This document shows, piece after piece, positions 50,246 through 58,435 of a stretch of DNA of 58,640 nucleotides. Numbering within the stretch: the first letter of the stretch is position 1; every line of letters starts with the position of its first letter. The notes under the pieces were generated by a model. The model did not search any database, had not been told where the DNA came from, and was given only the letters and a program-made list of their open reading frames with translations. Source of the DNA: an uncultured Lachnospiraceae bacterium (lineage in GTDB: Bacteria > Bacillota > Clostridia > Lachnospirales > Lachnospiraceae); NCBI GenBank assembly GCA_910584205.1, contig CAJUAA010000028.1, forward strand, positions 1-58,640, in the 5' to 3' direction. The translations under genes were made by a program, and so were the position numbers.

Positions 50246-51340
50246 ATGAAAAAACTGATTGCAATGGCATTAGCTGCATCCATGATGGTAACACTGGCTG
50301 CCTGCGGAGGGAATAATTCCAATTCCGGCGCCAACGCGGAAACCGATGCTCCTGCTGCTGAGGGCGGCGAGGATGCAGCGGAGACAACGACCACTCCGGC
50401 GGCGGACGCTGTGAAGTTGAATCTGTCTGTACCGGATGCGGAGTCTTCTTCCATCGCAGTTGCTGCAAAAGAGTTTGCAAAACAGCTGAACGAAAAGTCT
50501 GAGGGACGTCTGGACGTAACCGTATACTGCGATGGCAGCCTGTACGGCGGCGACGCTACCGCAGCGGTAACGACCATGCAGGACGGAGGTCTTGACATGC
50601 TCTGCCTGGCAACCAGCTGGTATGCATCCTTTGATGATTCCTTCAACGTGATCCAGGTTCCGTACCTGTTCGACAGCGTGGACGAGGAGCAGGCGTACCT
50701 GAACGACGAGGCATCCAAACCCATGTGGGATGCAGTTGAGGGTATGGGCGTGAAGTTCCTGGCGGCATGGACCCGTTCCTTCCGTATGACGACCAACAAC
50801 ACCCGTCCGATCACGACGCCGGATGACCTGAAGGGTATCAAGCTTCGTACGCCGGGCAACCAGATTTATCAGGTATTCTTCGGAGACGGCTGCGGCGCGA
50901 ACGTAACTCCCATGAGCTTCTCTGAGGTTTACACCGCTCTTCAGACCAACACCATCGACGGACAGGAGAATCCGGCTGACGTTCCGTTCTCTTCCTCCTT
51001 CTTCGAGGTTCAGAAATACATCTCCGCTACCAACCACATCGGTGAAGCATGGGTAGTCGGTATGAACCCGGATAAATTCGCTTCTCTGGATGCAGATCTT
51101 CAGACGCTGATTACCGATACGGCTCAGGAGATGCAGACATGGAAAAAAGAATATGACGAAAAGACGGACCAGGAAGACATTGATTTCATGGTCGAGAAAG
51201 GTATGGAGTACAACGAGCTTGACGAGGCAGGCGTAGAAGCGTTCAAGAAGGTATCCGAGTCTCTGTATCCGAAGTTCCAGGAGATCGTCAATAACCCGGA
51301 TCTGTGGGATGCAACCATCGCATTTGCAGAGAGCCATTGA
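50246..51340 (+). CDS. TRAP transporter substrate-binding protein (DctP family)
   Basis: The 364-residue lipoprotein has lipobox LAAC (Cys at 20), an acidic/Ala linker and a DctP fold. The fold includes LRTPGNQIYQVFFGDGCGAN with the conserved Arg that usually binds a substrate carboxylate, then PMSFSEVYTALQTNTIDGQE. TRAP systems use a sodium gradient and mostly take up organic or sugar acids. AGGAGGAAAGAAAC precedes the start. It is first of the P-Q-M set. A strong hairpin after it may favour its expression. Confidence 0.94.
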   Translation: MKKLIAMALAASMMVTLAACGGNNSNSGANAETDAPAAEGGEDAAETTTTPAADAVKLNLSVPDAESSSIAVAAKEFAKQLNEKSEGRLDVTVYCDGSLYGGDATAAVTTMQDGGLDMLCLATSWYASFDDSFNVIQVPYLFDSVDEEQAYLNDEASKPMWDAVEGMGVKFLAAWTRSFRMTTNNTRPITTPDDLKGIKLRTPGNQIYQVFFGDGCGANVTPMSFSEVYTALQTNTIDGQENPADVPFSSSFFEVQKYISATNHIGEAWVVGMNPDKFASLDADLQTLITDTAQEMQTWKKEYDEKTDQEDIDFMVEKGMEYNELDEAGVEAFKKVSESLYPKFQEIVNNPDLWDATIAFAESH

Positions 51341-51384
51341 TCATCCGGTAACGGACGTTAGAAAGAGATCATGTTTTTGAGCGA

Positions 51385-51420
51385 GGGGTGGCATCAGTTA
51401 ACTGCTGCCACCCCCGTTTT
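51385..51420 (+). terminator. Attenuator-like hairpin between dctP and dctQ
   Basis: GGGGTGGCA pairs with TGCCACCCC around a loop of about 12 bases, followed by CGTTTT. It is inside the operon and would let more dctP than dctQM be made. Confidence 0.65.
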
Positions 51421-51463
51421 ATATCCTGCTATATGAAAATTTGGGGGAAAGAGGTGGATATTA

Positions 51464-52045
51464 TTGGATAAGGTAAGAAAAGAAAGTCCGCTGTCCAGGA
51501 TTTTCGACAAGATGGAGAAGGCAGAACTGATCGTCGGCGGCATCTCCCTGGCAGCACTGTTTATTGTAGTTATGATCGGTATCATCAGCCGTCTGATCAA
51601 TATTCCGGCTGCCTGGTACGAAGAGACGACCCGCGTGTTCTTCCTGTGGATGATGTGGGTGGGCGTCGGTTCCGGCTTTAACCACAGCGAATCCTCACGT
51701 GTGACGGTATTTGTCAACATGATGCCGAAACTTGTACAGAAGATCTGTCACGCATTGTATTATGTACTGAATCTTCTGATGTTTGCGGTGCTGATCGTGT
51801 TCGGCTTCCGTCTGGCCATGCAGCAGTTCAGCATGGGAGAGATGGGTTCGGCGCTCCGGATTCCCATGTGGATCGTCGGTATCTGCGTACCCATCGGCTC
51901 CATCTTCGGCTTCCTGGGCGTGATCAACACCATGCTGTTTGAGCCCTGGCGCCTGCAGACCACGGCAGAACAGCTGGAGGCAGATGAACTTGCAGCAAAG
52001 GCAAGAGAAGAATTTTCAGAGGAAGAGGGGGGTGACAGTCAGTGA
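51464..52045 (+). CDS. TRAP transporter small membrane subunit (DctQ)
   Basis: The 193-residue protein has four membrane helices and the typical DctQ pattern RVFFLWMMWVGVGSGFNHSE. It starts at TTG 51464 after GAGGTGGATATTA. It links the binding protein with DctM. Its stop overlaps the dctM start by four bases (GTGA). Confidence 0.9.
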   Translation: MDKVRKESPLSRIFDKMEKAELIVGGISLAALFIVVMIGIISRLINIPAAWYEETTRVFFLWMMWVGVGSGFNHSESSRVTVFVNMMPKLVQKICHALYYVLNLLMFAVLIVFGFRLAMQQFSMGEMGSALRIPMWIVGICVPIGSIFGFLGVINTMLFEPWRLQTTAEQLEADELAAKAREEFSEEEGGDSQ

Positions 52046-53322
52046 GTGTATTCATTCTGATCGGTTTTCTGGTACTTATGGTTCTGGGGATCCCGGTGGC
52101 AGTATCCCTTGGTACCGCGTGTATCGCCGCCATCATGATCTTCGATACTTCCACGATTGCATCCGCGGTCAAGCTGATGTACTCGTCCATGAACAGCTTC
52201 ACCATGGTTGCGGTTCCGCTGTTCTTCCTGGCGGGCGTTCTCATGGAGAAGGGCGGCGTTGCTCAGCAGATTTTTGATTTCTGCGAGGACATCGTCGGCT
52301 GGATTTCCGGCGGGCTGGGCCATGTAAACATCCTGACCAGTATCCTGTTCGCGGGTATGAGCGGTTCGTCCGTGGCGGACGTGGCTTCCATCGGAGCTCT
52401 CTGTGCCAACGCCATGATCCGTTCCGGCTATCCTTCTACATATGCCTGGGCGACTACACTGGCCAGTTCCATGCTGGCGACGGTCATTCCGCCGTCCATC
52501 CTGATGGTCATCGCGGCGTCCGTGGCACAGATCTCCCTTGGAAAAGCGCTGTTTGCCGGTGTCATTCCGGGAGTTGTACTGGGCTTCATTATGATGGTTT
52601 ACAACTATCTGTACTGCAAGAAGCATAAGATCGGCCATAAGGTTCCCTTCGGTCTTGGAAAACTGTGGCGCAGCTTCAAATCGGCGTTCCCGGCGCTTAT
52701 GGTTCCTGTAATCCTGTTGGGCGGCATGTATACCGGCTACTTCACCTCCACCGAGGCGGCTGCCATCTGCGTGGCTTATACGTTCCTGGTATCCATGTTT
52801 GTATATAAGAAGCTGAAATTCAGGGATCTGCCGGAGATTTTCATGAGCGTGGCGAAAAACACCGGTACCGTGCTGTTTGTGGCAATTACCGCGAAGCCTG
52901 CCGGACAGCTCTTTACGCTGGACGGTTTCCCGGCCCTGGTGGCGAAGACGATCACCGGTATCTCTCAGAACGCCATCATCGTTATGATCCTGATCTTTAT
53001 CCTGCTGATCATCATCGGTATGTTCATGGACGCGACGGCTGCAATCTACATTTTCGTTCCGATTCTGCTGCCGACGGCGACCTCCGTAGGAATCGACCCG
53101 CTGTTCTTCATCGTGTTCCTGGTGATCGCACTGGCATTCGGTCTGATCACGCCGCCGGTAGGCGTGTGTCTGTACGCGGCGACCAACGTGTCCGGGCTGT
53201 CCATGGAGAAGATATCCAAATCGCTCGTTCCTTGGCTGCTCCTGCTGGTTGCCTGCCTGCTGGTATTTATCGTATTCCCGCAGATCATCACGGTGCCGAT
53301 CAATATTCTGTTCGGAGGCTGA
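52042..53322 (+). CDS. TRAP transporter large permease (DctM)
   Basis: This 426-residue integral membrane protein has about 12 helices. It contains FLAGVLMEKGGVAQQIFDFC, FAGMSGSSVADVASIGALCA and a late GLITPPVGVCLYA block. It is the main sodium-driven channel of the TRAP importer. GTG start; translation is coupled to dctQ. Confidence 0.94.
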   Translation: MSVFILIGFLVLMVLGIPVAVSLGTACIAAIMIFDTSTIASAVKLMYSSMNSFTMVAVPLFFLAGVLMEKGGVAQQIFDFCEDIVGWISGGLGHVNILTSILFAGMSGSSVADVASIGALCANAMIRSGYPSTYAWATTLASSMLATVIPPSILMVIAASVAQISLGKALFAGVIPGVVLGFIMMVYNYLYCKKHKIGHKVPFGLGKLWRSFKSAFPALMVPVILLGGMYTGYFTSTEAAAICVAYTFLVSMFVYKKLKFRDLPEIFMSVAKNTGTVLFVAITAKPAGQLFTLDGFPALVAKTITGISQNAIIVMILIFILLIIIGMFMDATAAIYIFVPILLPTATSVGIDPLFFIVFLVIALAFGLITPPVGVCLYAATNVSGLSMEKISKSLVPWLLLLVACLLVFIVFPQIITVPINILFGG

Positions 53323-53326
53323 TGAC

Positions 53327-54619
53327 GTGAGTACAGTAAGAGAGAGACAGGTAGTTGCGGATCTGGTAAAGGATACGCATGTGCCGAAGATGTTCCGGGT
53401 GAAACAGGTGTTTCCCCGTCCGAAGATCGAGAAGGAAGAGATTCCGGGTATCATCGAGAACCTTCTGAGTCAGGAGAAATTTGCTTCCCGCGTAAAGCCG
53501 GGCATGCGGATCGCCATAACGGCGGGTTCCAGAGGAGTCGCCAACGTGGCGCTGACTACCAGATGCATCGCAGATTTTGTAAAATCCAGAGGCGCGTCTC
53601 CCTTCGTCGTCCCTGCCATGGGAAGCCATGGCGGGGCGACGGCGGAGGGCCAGAAGGCGCTCCTGGCCGGATACGGCGTGACTGAGGAGAACGTGGGCTG
53701 TCCGATCCTCTCTTCCATGGAAGTGAAGAAGATCGGCGTCAACGAAGAGGGCGGGGACGTCTACATTGACAAAAATGCCGCGGAGGCGGACGGAATCATT
53801 CTGGGCTGCAGGATCAAGCCCCACACGGCGTTCCGGGGGCCCTATGAGAGCGGTATGATGAAGATGATGGCCATCGGCCTTGGAAAGCAGTACGGAGCGG
53901 AGGTCTGCCATGAGGCAGGCTTTAAGAATATGGCGAAGAACGTACCGCTTTTTGGAAAATGCATCATCAAAAACGCGCCGATCCTGTTCGCGGTTCCTAC
54001 CATAGAGAATGCGTTCGACGAGACGTGCCGGATTCTGGCGGTGGCGGCGGAGGACATCGAGGCGCAGGAGCCCGGGCTTTTGAAGGAAGCGTTTACCTAT
54101 ATGCCCCGGATCCTGGTGGATTCCTGCGATGTGCTGATCGTGGACCAGATCGGAAAGAACTTCAGCGGAGACGGAATGGACCCCAACATTACGGGTACCT
54201 TCTGTACGCCCTACGCGTCCGGCGGGATCGAATCCCAGAGAGTGGCGGTGCTGGATCTGAGCCCGGAGACCCACGGAAACGGCCTGGGCATCGGTATGGC
54301 CAGTGTCACGACCAAACGGGTGTACGATCAGCTGGACCTGGCGGCCATGTATCCCAACGCCATTACCTGTACGGTACTGACGGGGGTCCGGATTCCGCTG
54401 GTCATGGAAAGCGACAAAGAGGCGATCCAGCTGTGCATCAAGAGCTGCAATGAGATCGACAAGGACCATCCGAGAGTCGTCCGGATCCCGAACAGCCTTC
54501 ACTTGGAGCACATCATGCTGTCGGAAGCCTATCTGGAGGAGATCCGGGACAACCCGAACCTGATCGTGGAATCCGAGCCGGAAGATCTGCCCTTTGACGA
54601 AGACGGAAACCTGTGGTAG
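53327..54619 (+). CDS. LarA family (lactate racemase-like, DUF2088) protein
   Basis: This 430-residue LarA homologue has His 101 (MGSHGGATAEGQ) and His 166 (KPHTAFRGPYESGMMKMM), aligning with the catalytic pair of lactate racemase. K179 or K187 is a candidate for the Lys that carries the nickel-pincer cofactor. LarA relatives racemise or epimerise alpha-hydroxy acids, including sugar acids. I start at GTG 53327, with GGAGG 8 bp upstream, 4 bp after the dctM stop. Its place directly after a TRAP importer suggests that the imported acid is first epimerised at C2. The larBCE cofactor genes are not in the window. Confidence 0.88.
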   Translation: MSTVRERQVVADLVKDTHVPKMFRVKQVFPRPKIEKEEIPGIIENLLSQEKFASRVKPGMRIAITAGSRGVANVALTTRCIADFVKSRGASPFVVPAMGSHGGATAEGQKALLAGYGVTEENVGCPILSSMEVKKIGVNEEGGDVYIDKNAAEADGIILGCRIKPHTAFRGPYESGMMKMMAIGLGKQYGAEVCHEAGFKNMAKNVPLFGKCIIKNAPILFAVPTIENAFDETCRILAVAAEDIEAQEPGLLKEAFTYMPRILVDSCDVLIVDQIGKNFSGDGMDPNITGTFCTPYASGGIESQRVAVLDLSPETHGNGLGIGMASVTTKRVYDQLDLAAMYPNAITCTVLTGVRIPLVMESDKEAIQLCIKSCNEIDKDHPRVVRIPNSLHLEHIMLSEAYLEEIRDNPNLIVESEPEDLPFDEDGNLW

Positions 54620-54692
54620 GGAAGCAGGGAAAAACGGAACGGCAGAAGTGGTACTGGACACGTCAAAAAAGTTTGCCATACGGTAAAAATGT

Positions 54693-54766
54693 ATATTGTA
54701 TGACAATATGCTTTGTGATATAATAAAAAACGGATATTGTATGATAATATGGTTTTGTGATATTAT
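54693..54766. promoter_or_regulatory. Duplicated operator-promoter before second dehydrogenase
   Basis: ATATTGTATGACAATAT (54693-54709) and ATATTGTATGATAATAT (54734-54750) are near copies 41 bp apart. Each is followed by a TTGTGATAT..AT block. The first overlaps the promoter TTGTAT-17 bp-TATAAT (54696-54701, 54719-54724). The second may give another -10 (TATTAT 54761-54766). The segment appears tandemly duplicated. The core matches the dctP operator. Confidence 0.75.
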
Positions 54767-54789
54767 GAAACGAAAGGACTGTAAGTTTT

Positions 54790-55833
54790 ATGAAAGCGTT
54801 GGTTAAATATGATGCTGCTCCCGGCAATATGGAGATCAGAGACGTTCCGGAACCTTCCGCAGGCCCGGGCCAGATCAAGATCAAGGTCAAAGTGGCAGGA
54901 ATCTGCGGTTCCGACCTGCACATCTATCACAGTGACATCGCGATTCCGGTGAATCCGCCGGTGACCACCGGACATGAGTTTTCCGGCGTGATCGCGGAAG
55001 TGGGCGAAGGCGTGGAAGGATTTCAGGTGGGCGACCGTGTGGTATCCGAGACGGCCTACTCCTTCTGCGGGACATGCGATTTCTGTACCGAGGGATATTA
55101 CAACCTCTGCTCCGAGAGGAAGACGCTGGGCTACTGGTATAACGGGATCTTTACCAATTATACGGTGGTGCCTGCAGAGCGCGTACATAAGATTCCGGAA
55201 GGCGTATCGGATCTGACGGCAGCCATGACAGAGCCTCTGGCCTGTGTCTGCCATGCGGTCTACGACCTGAACCGGATCAAGGGCGGAGACGTGGTTCTGG
55301 TGATCGGTCCCGGAGCTATCGGCAACATGGCCATGCAGGTGGCAAAGGCTCAGGGAGCGGTGGTGATCATCAGCGGTACGGACATCGATCAGGAGAGACT
55401 GGAGCTGGCGAAGAAGCTGGGCGCTGACTACGCAGTGAACATCCAGAAGGAGAATCTGGAGGAGCTGGTTATGAAGCTCACCAAAGGCTATGGAGTGGAC
55501 TGTGTGCTGGAGTGCTCCGGTTCCGCGCCTGGGACGAACACCGGACTGAACCTGATCAAGAAGCTGGGCTATTTCACCCAGATCGGTATGGGAAGGCCGA
55601 ACATTGATTTCCAGATCGAGAAGGTGATCTACAAGGAGCTTCATTTCAGAGGTTCCCTGGGCTCCCGCAAGCACAGCTGGAGAACGGCTCTGAAACTGAT
55701 GGAGCAGGGAAAGGTGAATCTGGAACCACTGGCGAGCACGGTGCTGCCTCTGGACCGGTGGCAGGAAGCCTTTGACCGCTTTGAGAAGAAGGACGGCAAC
55801 AAATTCATGCTGCTTCCGTGCGAAGAGGACTGA
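54790..55833 (+). CDS. Zinc-dependent medium-chain dehydrogenase
   Basis: The 347-residue MDR-family enzyme has ICGSDLHIYHSD and GHEFSGV at the catalytic zinc, and CGTCDFCTEGYYNLC with four Cys for the structural zinc. The NAD motif is VIGPGAIGNMAMQVAK. It is of the sorbitol/L-iditol or 2,3-butanediol dehydrogenase kind. It differs strongly from the dehydrogenase at 46575. GAAAGGACTGTAAGTTTT precedes the start. It probably oxidises a secondary hydroxyl of the imported compound. It is the first gene of the unit with the GntR and transketolase genes. Confidence 0.92.
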   Translation: MKALVKYDAAPGNMEIRDVPEPSAGPGQIKIKVKVAGICGSDLHIYHSDIAIPVNPPVTTGHEFSGVIAEVGEGVEGFQVGDRVVSETAYSFCGTCDFCTEGYYNLCSERKTLGYWYNGIFTNYTVVPAERVHKIPEGVSDLTAAMTEPLACVCHAVYDLNRIKGGDVVLVIGPGAIGNMAMQVAKAQGAVVIISGTDIDQERLELAKKLGADYAVNIQKENLEELVMKLTKGYGVDCVLECSGSAPGTNTGLNLIKKLGYFTQIGMGRPNIDFQIEKVIYKELHFRGSLGSRKHSWRTALKLMEQGKVNLEPLASTVLPLDRWQEAFDRFEKKDGNKFMLLPCEED

Positions 55834-55885
55834 CGCATAGATTACAGAAAGCTTTCAGTACAGACGTGAAAGGTGGAAGTAAAGT

Positions 55886-56614
55886 ATGGAGATCAAACCG
55901 ATTCGGAGAACAAGCATCAGCGATCAGGTGAGCATGCAGATCAAGCAGCTGATCCTGGATAAGAACTGGAAGCCGGGGGAGCGAATCCCTTCGGAGACGG
56001 AGCTGGCGGAACTGTTCGGCGTCAGCCGGGTCTCCGTTCGGGAGGCGCTTTTGAAACTGAATGCCATCGGGCTTCTGGAATCGCGTTTTTCGGGCGGTAA
56101 TTACGTGCGGGAAGTGGGGGCGGACATTTTTCTGAATGCCATCATCCCCACCGTGTACGTAAGTTCCAATTCTCTTCTGGATGTACTGGAATTCCGACAG
56201 GTTATGGAGGCGAAACAGGCGGGGCTTGCTGCGAGAAAAGCAAAGCCGGAGGATATTAAGCGGCTGGAAGAGATTCATCAGGACATGGTGAAGAAGGCGG
56301 GAGACGTGGAGGCCTTTTCGGAGGCGGACCTGCGTTTCCATATCGAACTGGCGCGCATCACGCAGAATTCCCTGCTGGTCGCCTGCATGGAACTGATCCG
56401 CGATGTACTGGGAGAAAACATGCAGAAGCTGGTGGCGCAGCGCGGCTATGAGAGCGGCGTCAACGACCACCGGCAGATCCTGGAGGCGATCCGGGAGAAC
56501 GATGAACAGAAAGCCACGCGGCTGATGGACAGCCATGTGGCGGATATCTGCAGGACTTTTGCACGCCTGACCGAGGAGACTGCATCCCTGGAGAAGGCGG
56601 GTGAAAAGGAATAA
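55886..56614 (+). CDS. GntR family regulator, FCD (FadR) type
   Basis: The 242-residue protein has an N-terminal winged helix (GERIPSETELAELFGVSRVS then VREALLKLNAIGLLESRFSG) and an all-helical FCD domain. The FCD domain carries metal-binding candidates in DLRFHIELA and SGVNDHRQIL. FCD regulators often bind sugar acids or other carboxylates. GAAAGGTGGAAGTAAAGT precedes the start. It sits inside its own operon, and palindromes typical of this class precede that operon and dctP, so local repression is likely. Confidence 0.9.
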   Translation: MEIKPIRRTSISDQVSMQIKQLILDKNWKPGERIPSETELAELFGVSRVSVREALLKLNAIGLLESRFSGGNYVREVGADIFLNAIIPTVYVSSNSLLDVLEFRQVMEAKQAGLAARKAKPEDIKRLEEIHQDMVKKAGDVEAFSEADLRFHIELARITQNSLLVACMELIRDVLGENMQKLVAQRGYESGVNDHRQILEAIRENDEQKATRLMDSHVADICRTFARLTEETASLEKAGEKE

Positions 56615-56642
56615 ATTTTATTGAAGAAGAGGAGATTTCAGT

Positions 56643-57470
56643 ATGACCAGCGAAAAGAAACAGGAGTTGGATGCTCTCTGTCTGAAGTTCAGACGCAACC
56701 TGATCGAGACTCTGCACAGCATACAGACAGGGCATCCGGGCGGCTCCCTGTCTGTATGCGAAATTCTGACGACGCTGTATTTCAATGAGGCCAATGTGAC
56801 GCCGGAAAATATCAACGACAGAAGCCGTGACAAGATCATTCTCTGCAAGGGGCATGCGGCTCCCATGCTCTACATGGAACTGGCGGAAAAGGGTTTCTTC
56901 CCCATGGAGGAGATGAAGACGCTCCGTCAGATTAACAGCCGCCTTCAGGGACATCCCTGCTCCAAAGAGACGCCGGGCGTGGAAGCTTCCACAGGGCCTC
57001 TGGGCGCCGGATACCCGCTGGCACTGGGCGTTGCCCTCTCCGACATGCATGACGGAATCGACGCGTACACCTACGCGGTCCTGGGCGACGGCGAGATCAA
57101 CGAGGGCGTTGTATGGGAGACCTGCATGAACGCTTCCAAGTTCAAGGCGGACCGGCTCATCACCATTCTGGACTGGAACGGCGTGCAGCTGGACGGCACC
57201 ACGGAAGAGATCATGCCCATGGGCGATGTGGAACTGAAGTTCAAGGCGTTCGGCTACAACACCATCGTGTGCGACGGACATGACTGCTCGGCCCTCAGCG
57301 CGGCTATTGCAACGGCAAAATCGGTTAAAGGCGTTCCCACCATCATCCTGGCAAAGACGGTAAAAGGCAAAGGCGTATCCTTCATGGAAGGAAAGAACAC
57401 ATGGCATGGGGCTCCCATCAAGGACGAGCACTATGAAGCGGCGATGAAAGAATTAGGAGGTGCACAGTAA
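56643..57470 (+). CDS. Transketolase, N-terminal subunit
   Basis: The 275-residue protein corresponds to the thiamine diphosphate-binding half of transketolase (GHPGGSLSVCEILTTLYF, CKGHAAPMLYMELAEKGFF, LGDGEINEGVVWE). It needs the next gene product to make an active heterotetramer that moves a two-carbon unit between sugar phosphates. GAAGAGGAGATTTCAGT precedes the start. The gene ends where the C-terminal subunit begins (ATG overlaps TAATG). It is separate from a normal housekeeping transketolase and lies in a catabolic cluster. Confidence 0.95.
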   Translation: MTSEKKQELDALCLKFRRNLIETLHSIQTGHPGGSLSVCEILTTLYFNEANVTPENINDRSRDKIILCKGHAAPMLYMELAEKGFFPMEEMKTLRQINSRLQGHPCSKETPGVEASTGPLGAGYPLALGVALSDMHDGIDAYTYAVLGDGEINEGVVWETCMNASKFKADRLITILDWNGVQLDGTTEEIMPMGDVELKFKAFGYNTIVCDGHDCSALSAAIATAKSVKGVPTIILAKTVKGKGVSFMEGKNTWHGAPIKDEHYEAAMKELGGAQ

Positions 57471-58405
57471 TGGGAAAGGCAATTCGTGACGTATATGGAG
57501 AAACCATCAAAAAGTACGGTGCGACGAACGAGAACATCGTAGTGCTGGATGCGGACGTATCCGGTTCCACCAAGTCGGCGGTATTCGGAAAAGAATATCC
57601 GGACCGTTTCTATAACTGCGGCATTTCCGAGTACGCCATGATGGGTATGGCGGCCGGTATGGCAAAGAGCGGAAAGATCCCGTTTGTGAATACCTTCGCG
57701 GTGTTCCTGACTACGCTTGGCTCTCTGGCGGCGAGGACCTTCATGTCCTATTCCGGGCTGAACATCAAGATGATGGGCGGCTACGGCGGGCTGTCCGACG
57801 CGTTCGACGGCGCGACCCACCATGCGCTGGAGGATGTGGCCATGATGAGAACGCTTCCGGGCGTGACGGTGATGGTGGCTTCCGACGCGGCGATCACGGA
57901 CTGGATGGTGAAGACCGCCATCGAGGTAGAAGGCCCCATGTACATCCGTCTGTCCAGAGACGCGGCTCCGGACTGCCATCCGGCGGACGCGGAGTTTGAG
58001 CTTGGCAAAGGTATGGTGGTACGGGAAGGTACGGATGTGACGATCATCGCATGCGGACTGATGGTGAGTACGGCGGTGACCGCGGCGGAAGCGCTGGCGG
58101 CGAAGGGCATCAGTGCAAGAGTTGTGGATATGTACTGCATCAAACCCATTGACGCGGAGCTCATCGAGAAGTGCGCAAAGGAGACCGGCGCCATCGTGAC
58201 GGCGGAGGAGCACAGCGTGATCGGCGGCCTGGGCGGAGCGGTTGCGGAAGTCCTTGTAAAGGCAGGCTGCGCAGTGCCCACGGAGATGGTCGGCATGCAG
58301 GACCGCCACGGCGAGTCCGGACCGTATGCAGAGATCCTGAAGAAATACGGACTGGATGCGGACGCGGTGGCAGCGGCCGCAGAGAAGGCAGTATCCCGTA
58401 AATAG
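57470..58405 (+). CDS. Transketolase, C-terminal subunit
   Basis: This 311-residue protein is the pyrimidine-binding half of transketolase plus C-terminal domain (VVLDADVSGSTKSAVFGKEY, RFYNCGISEYAMMGMAAGMA, TAEEHSVIGGLGGAVAEVL). It forms the complete transketolase with the preceding protein. The split gene form is common in Clostridia and archaea, and is also the form known in apulose-4-phosphate transketolase (AptA/AptB) and sulfofructose transketolase (SqwG/H). The true substrate is not determined. Confidence 0.95.
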   Translation: MGKAIRDVYGETIKKYGATNENIVVLDADVSGSTKSAVFGKEYPDRFYNCGISEYAMMGMAAGMAKSGKIPFVNTFAVFLTTLGSLAARTFMSYSGLNIKMMGGYGGLSDAFDGATHHALEDVAMMRTLPGVTVMVASDAAITDWMVKTAIEVEGPMYIRLSRDAAPDCHPADAEFELGKGMVVREGTDVTIIACGLMVSTAVTAAEALAAKGISARVVDMYCIKPIDAELIEKCAKETGAIVTAEEHSVIGGLGGAVAEVLVKAGCAVPTEMVGMQDRHGESGPYAEILKKYGLDADAVAAAAEKAVSRK

Positions 58406-58435
58406 GCAGTGAAACAAAACCAGGAGGCAGAAAAC

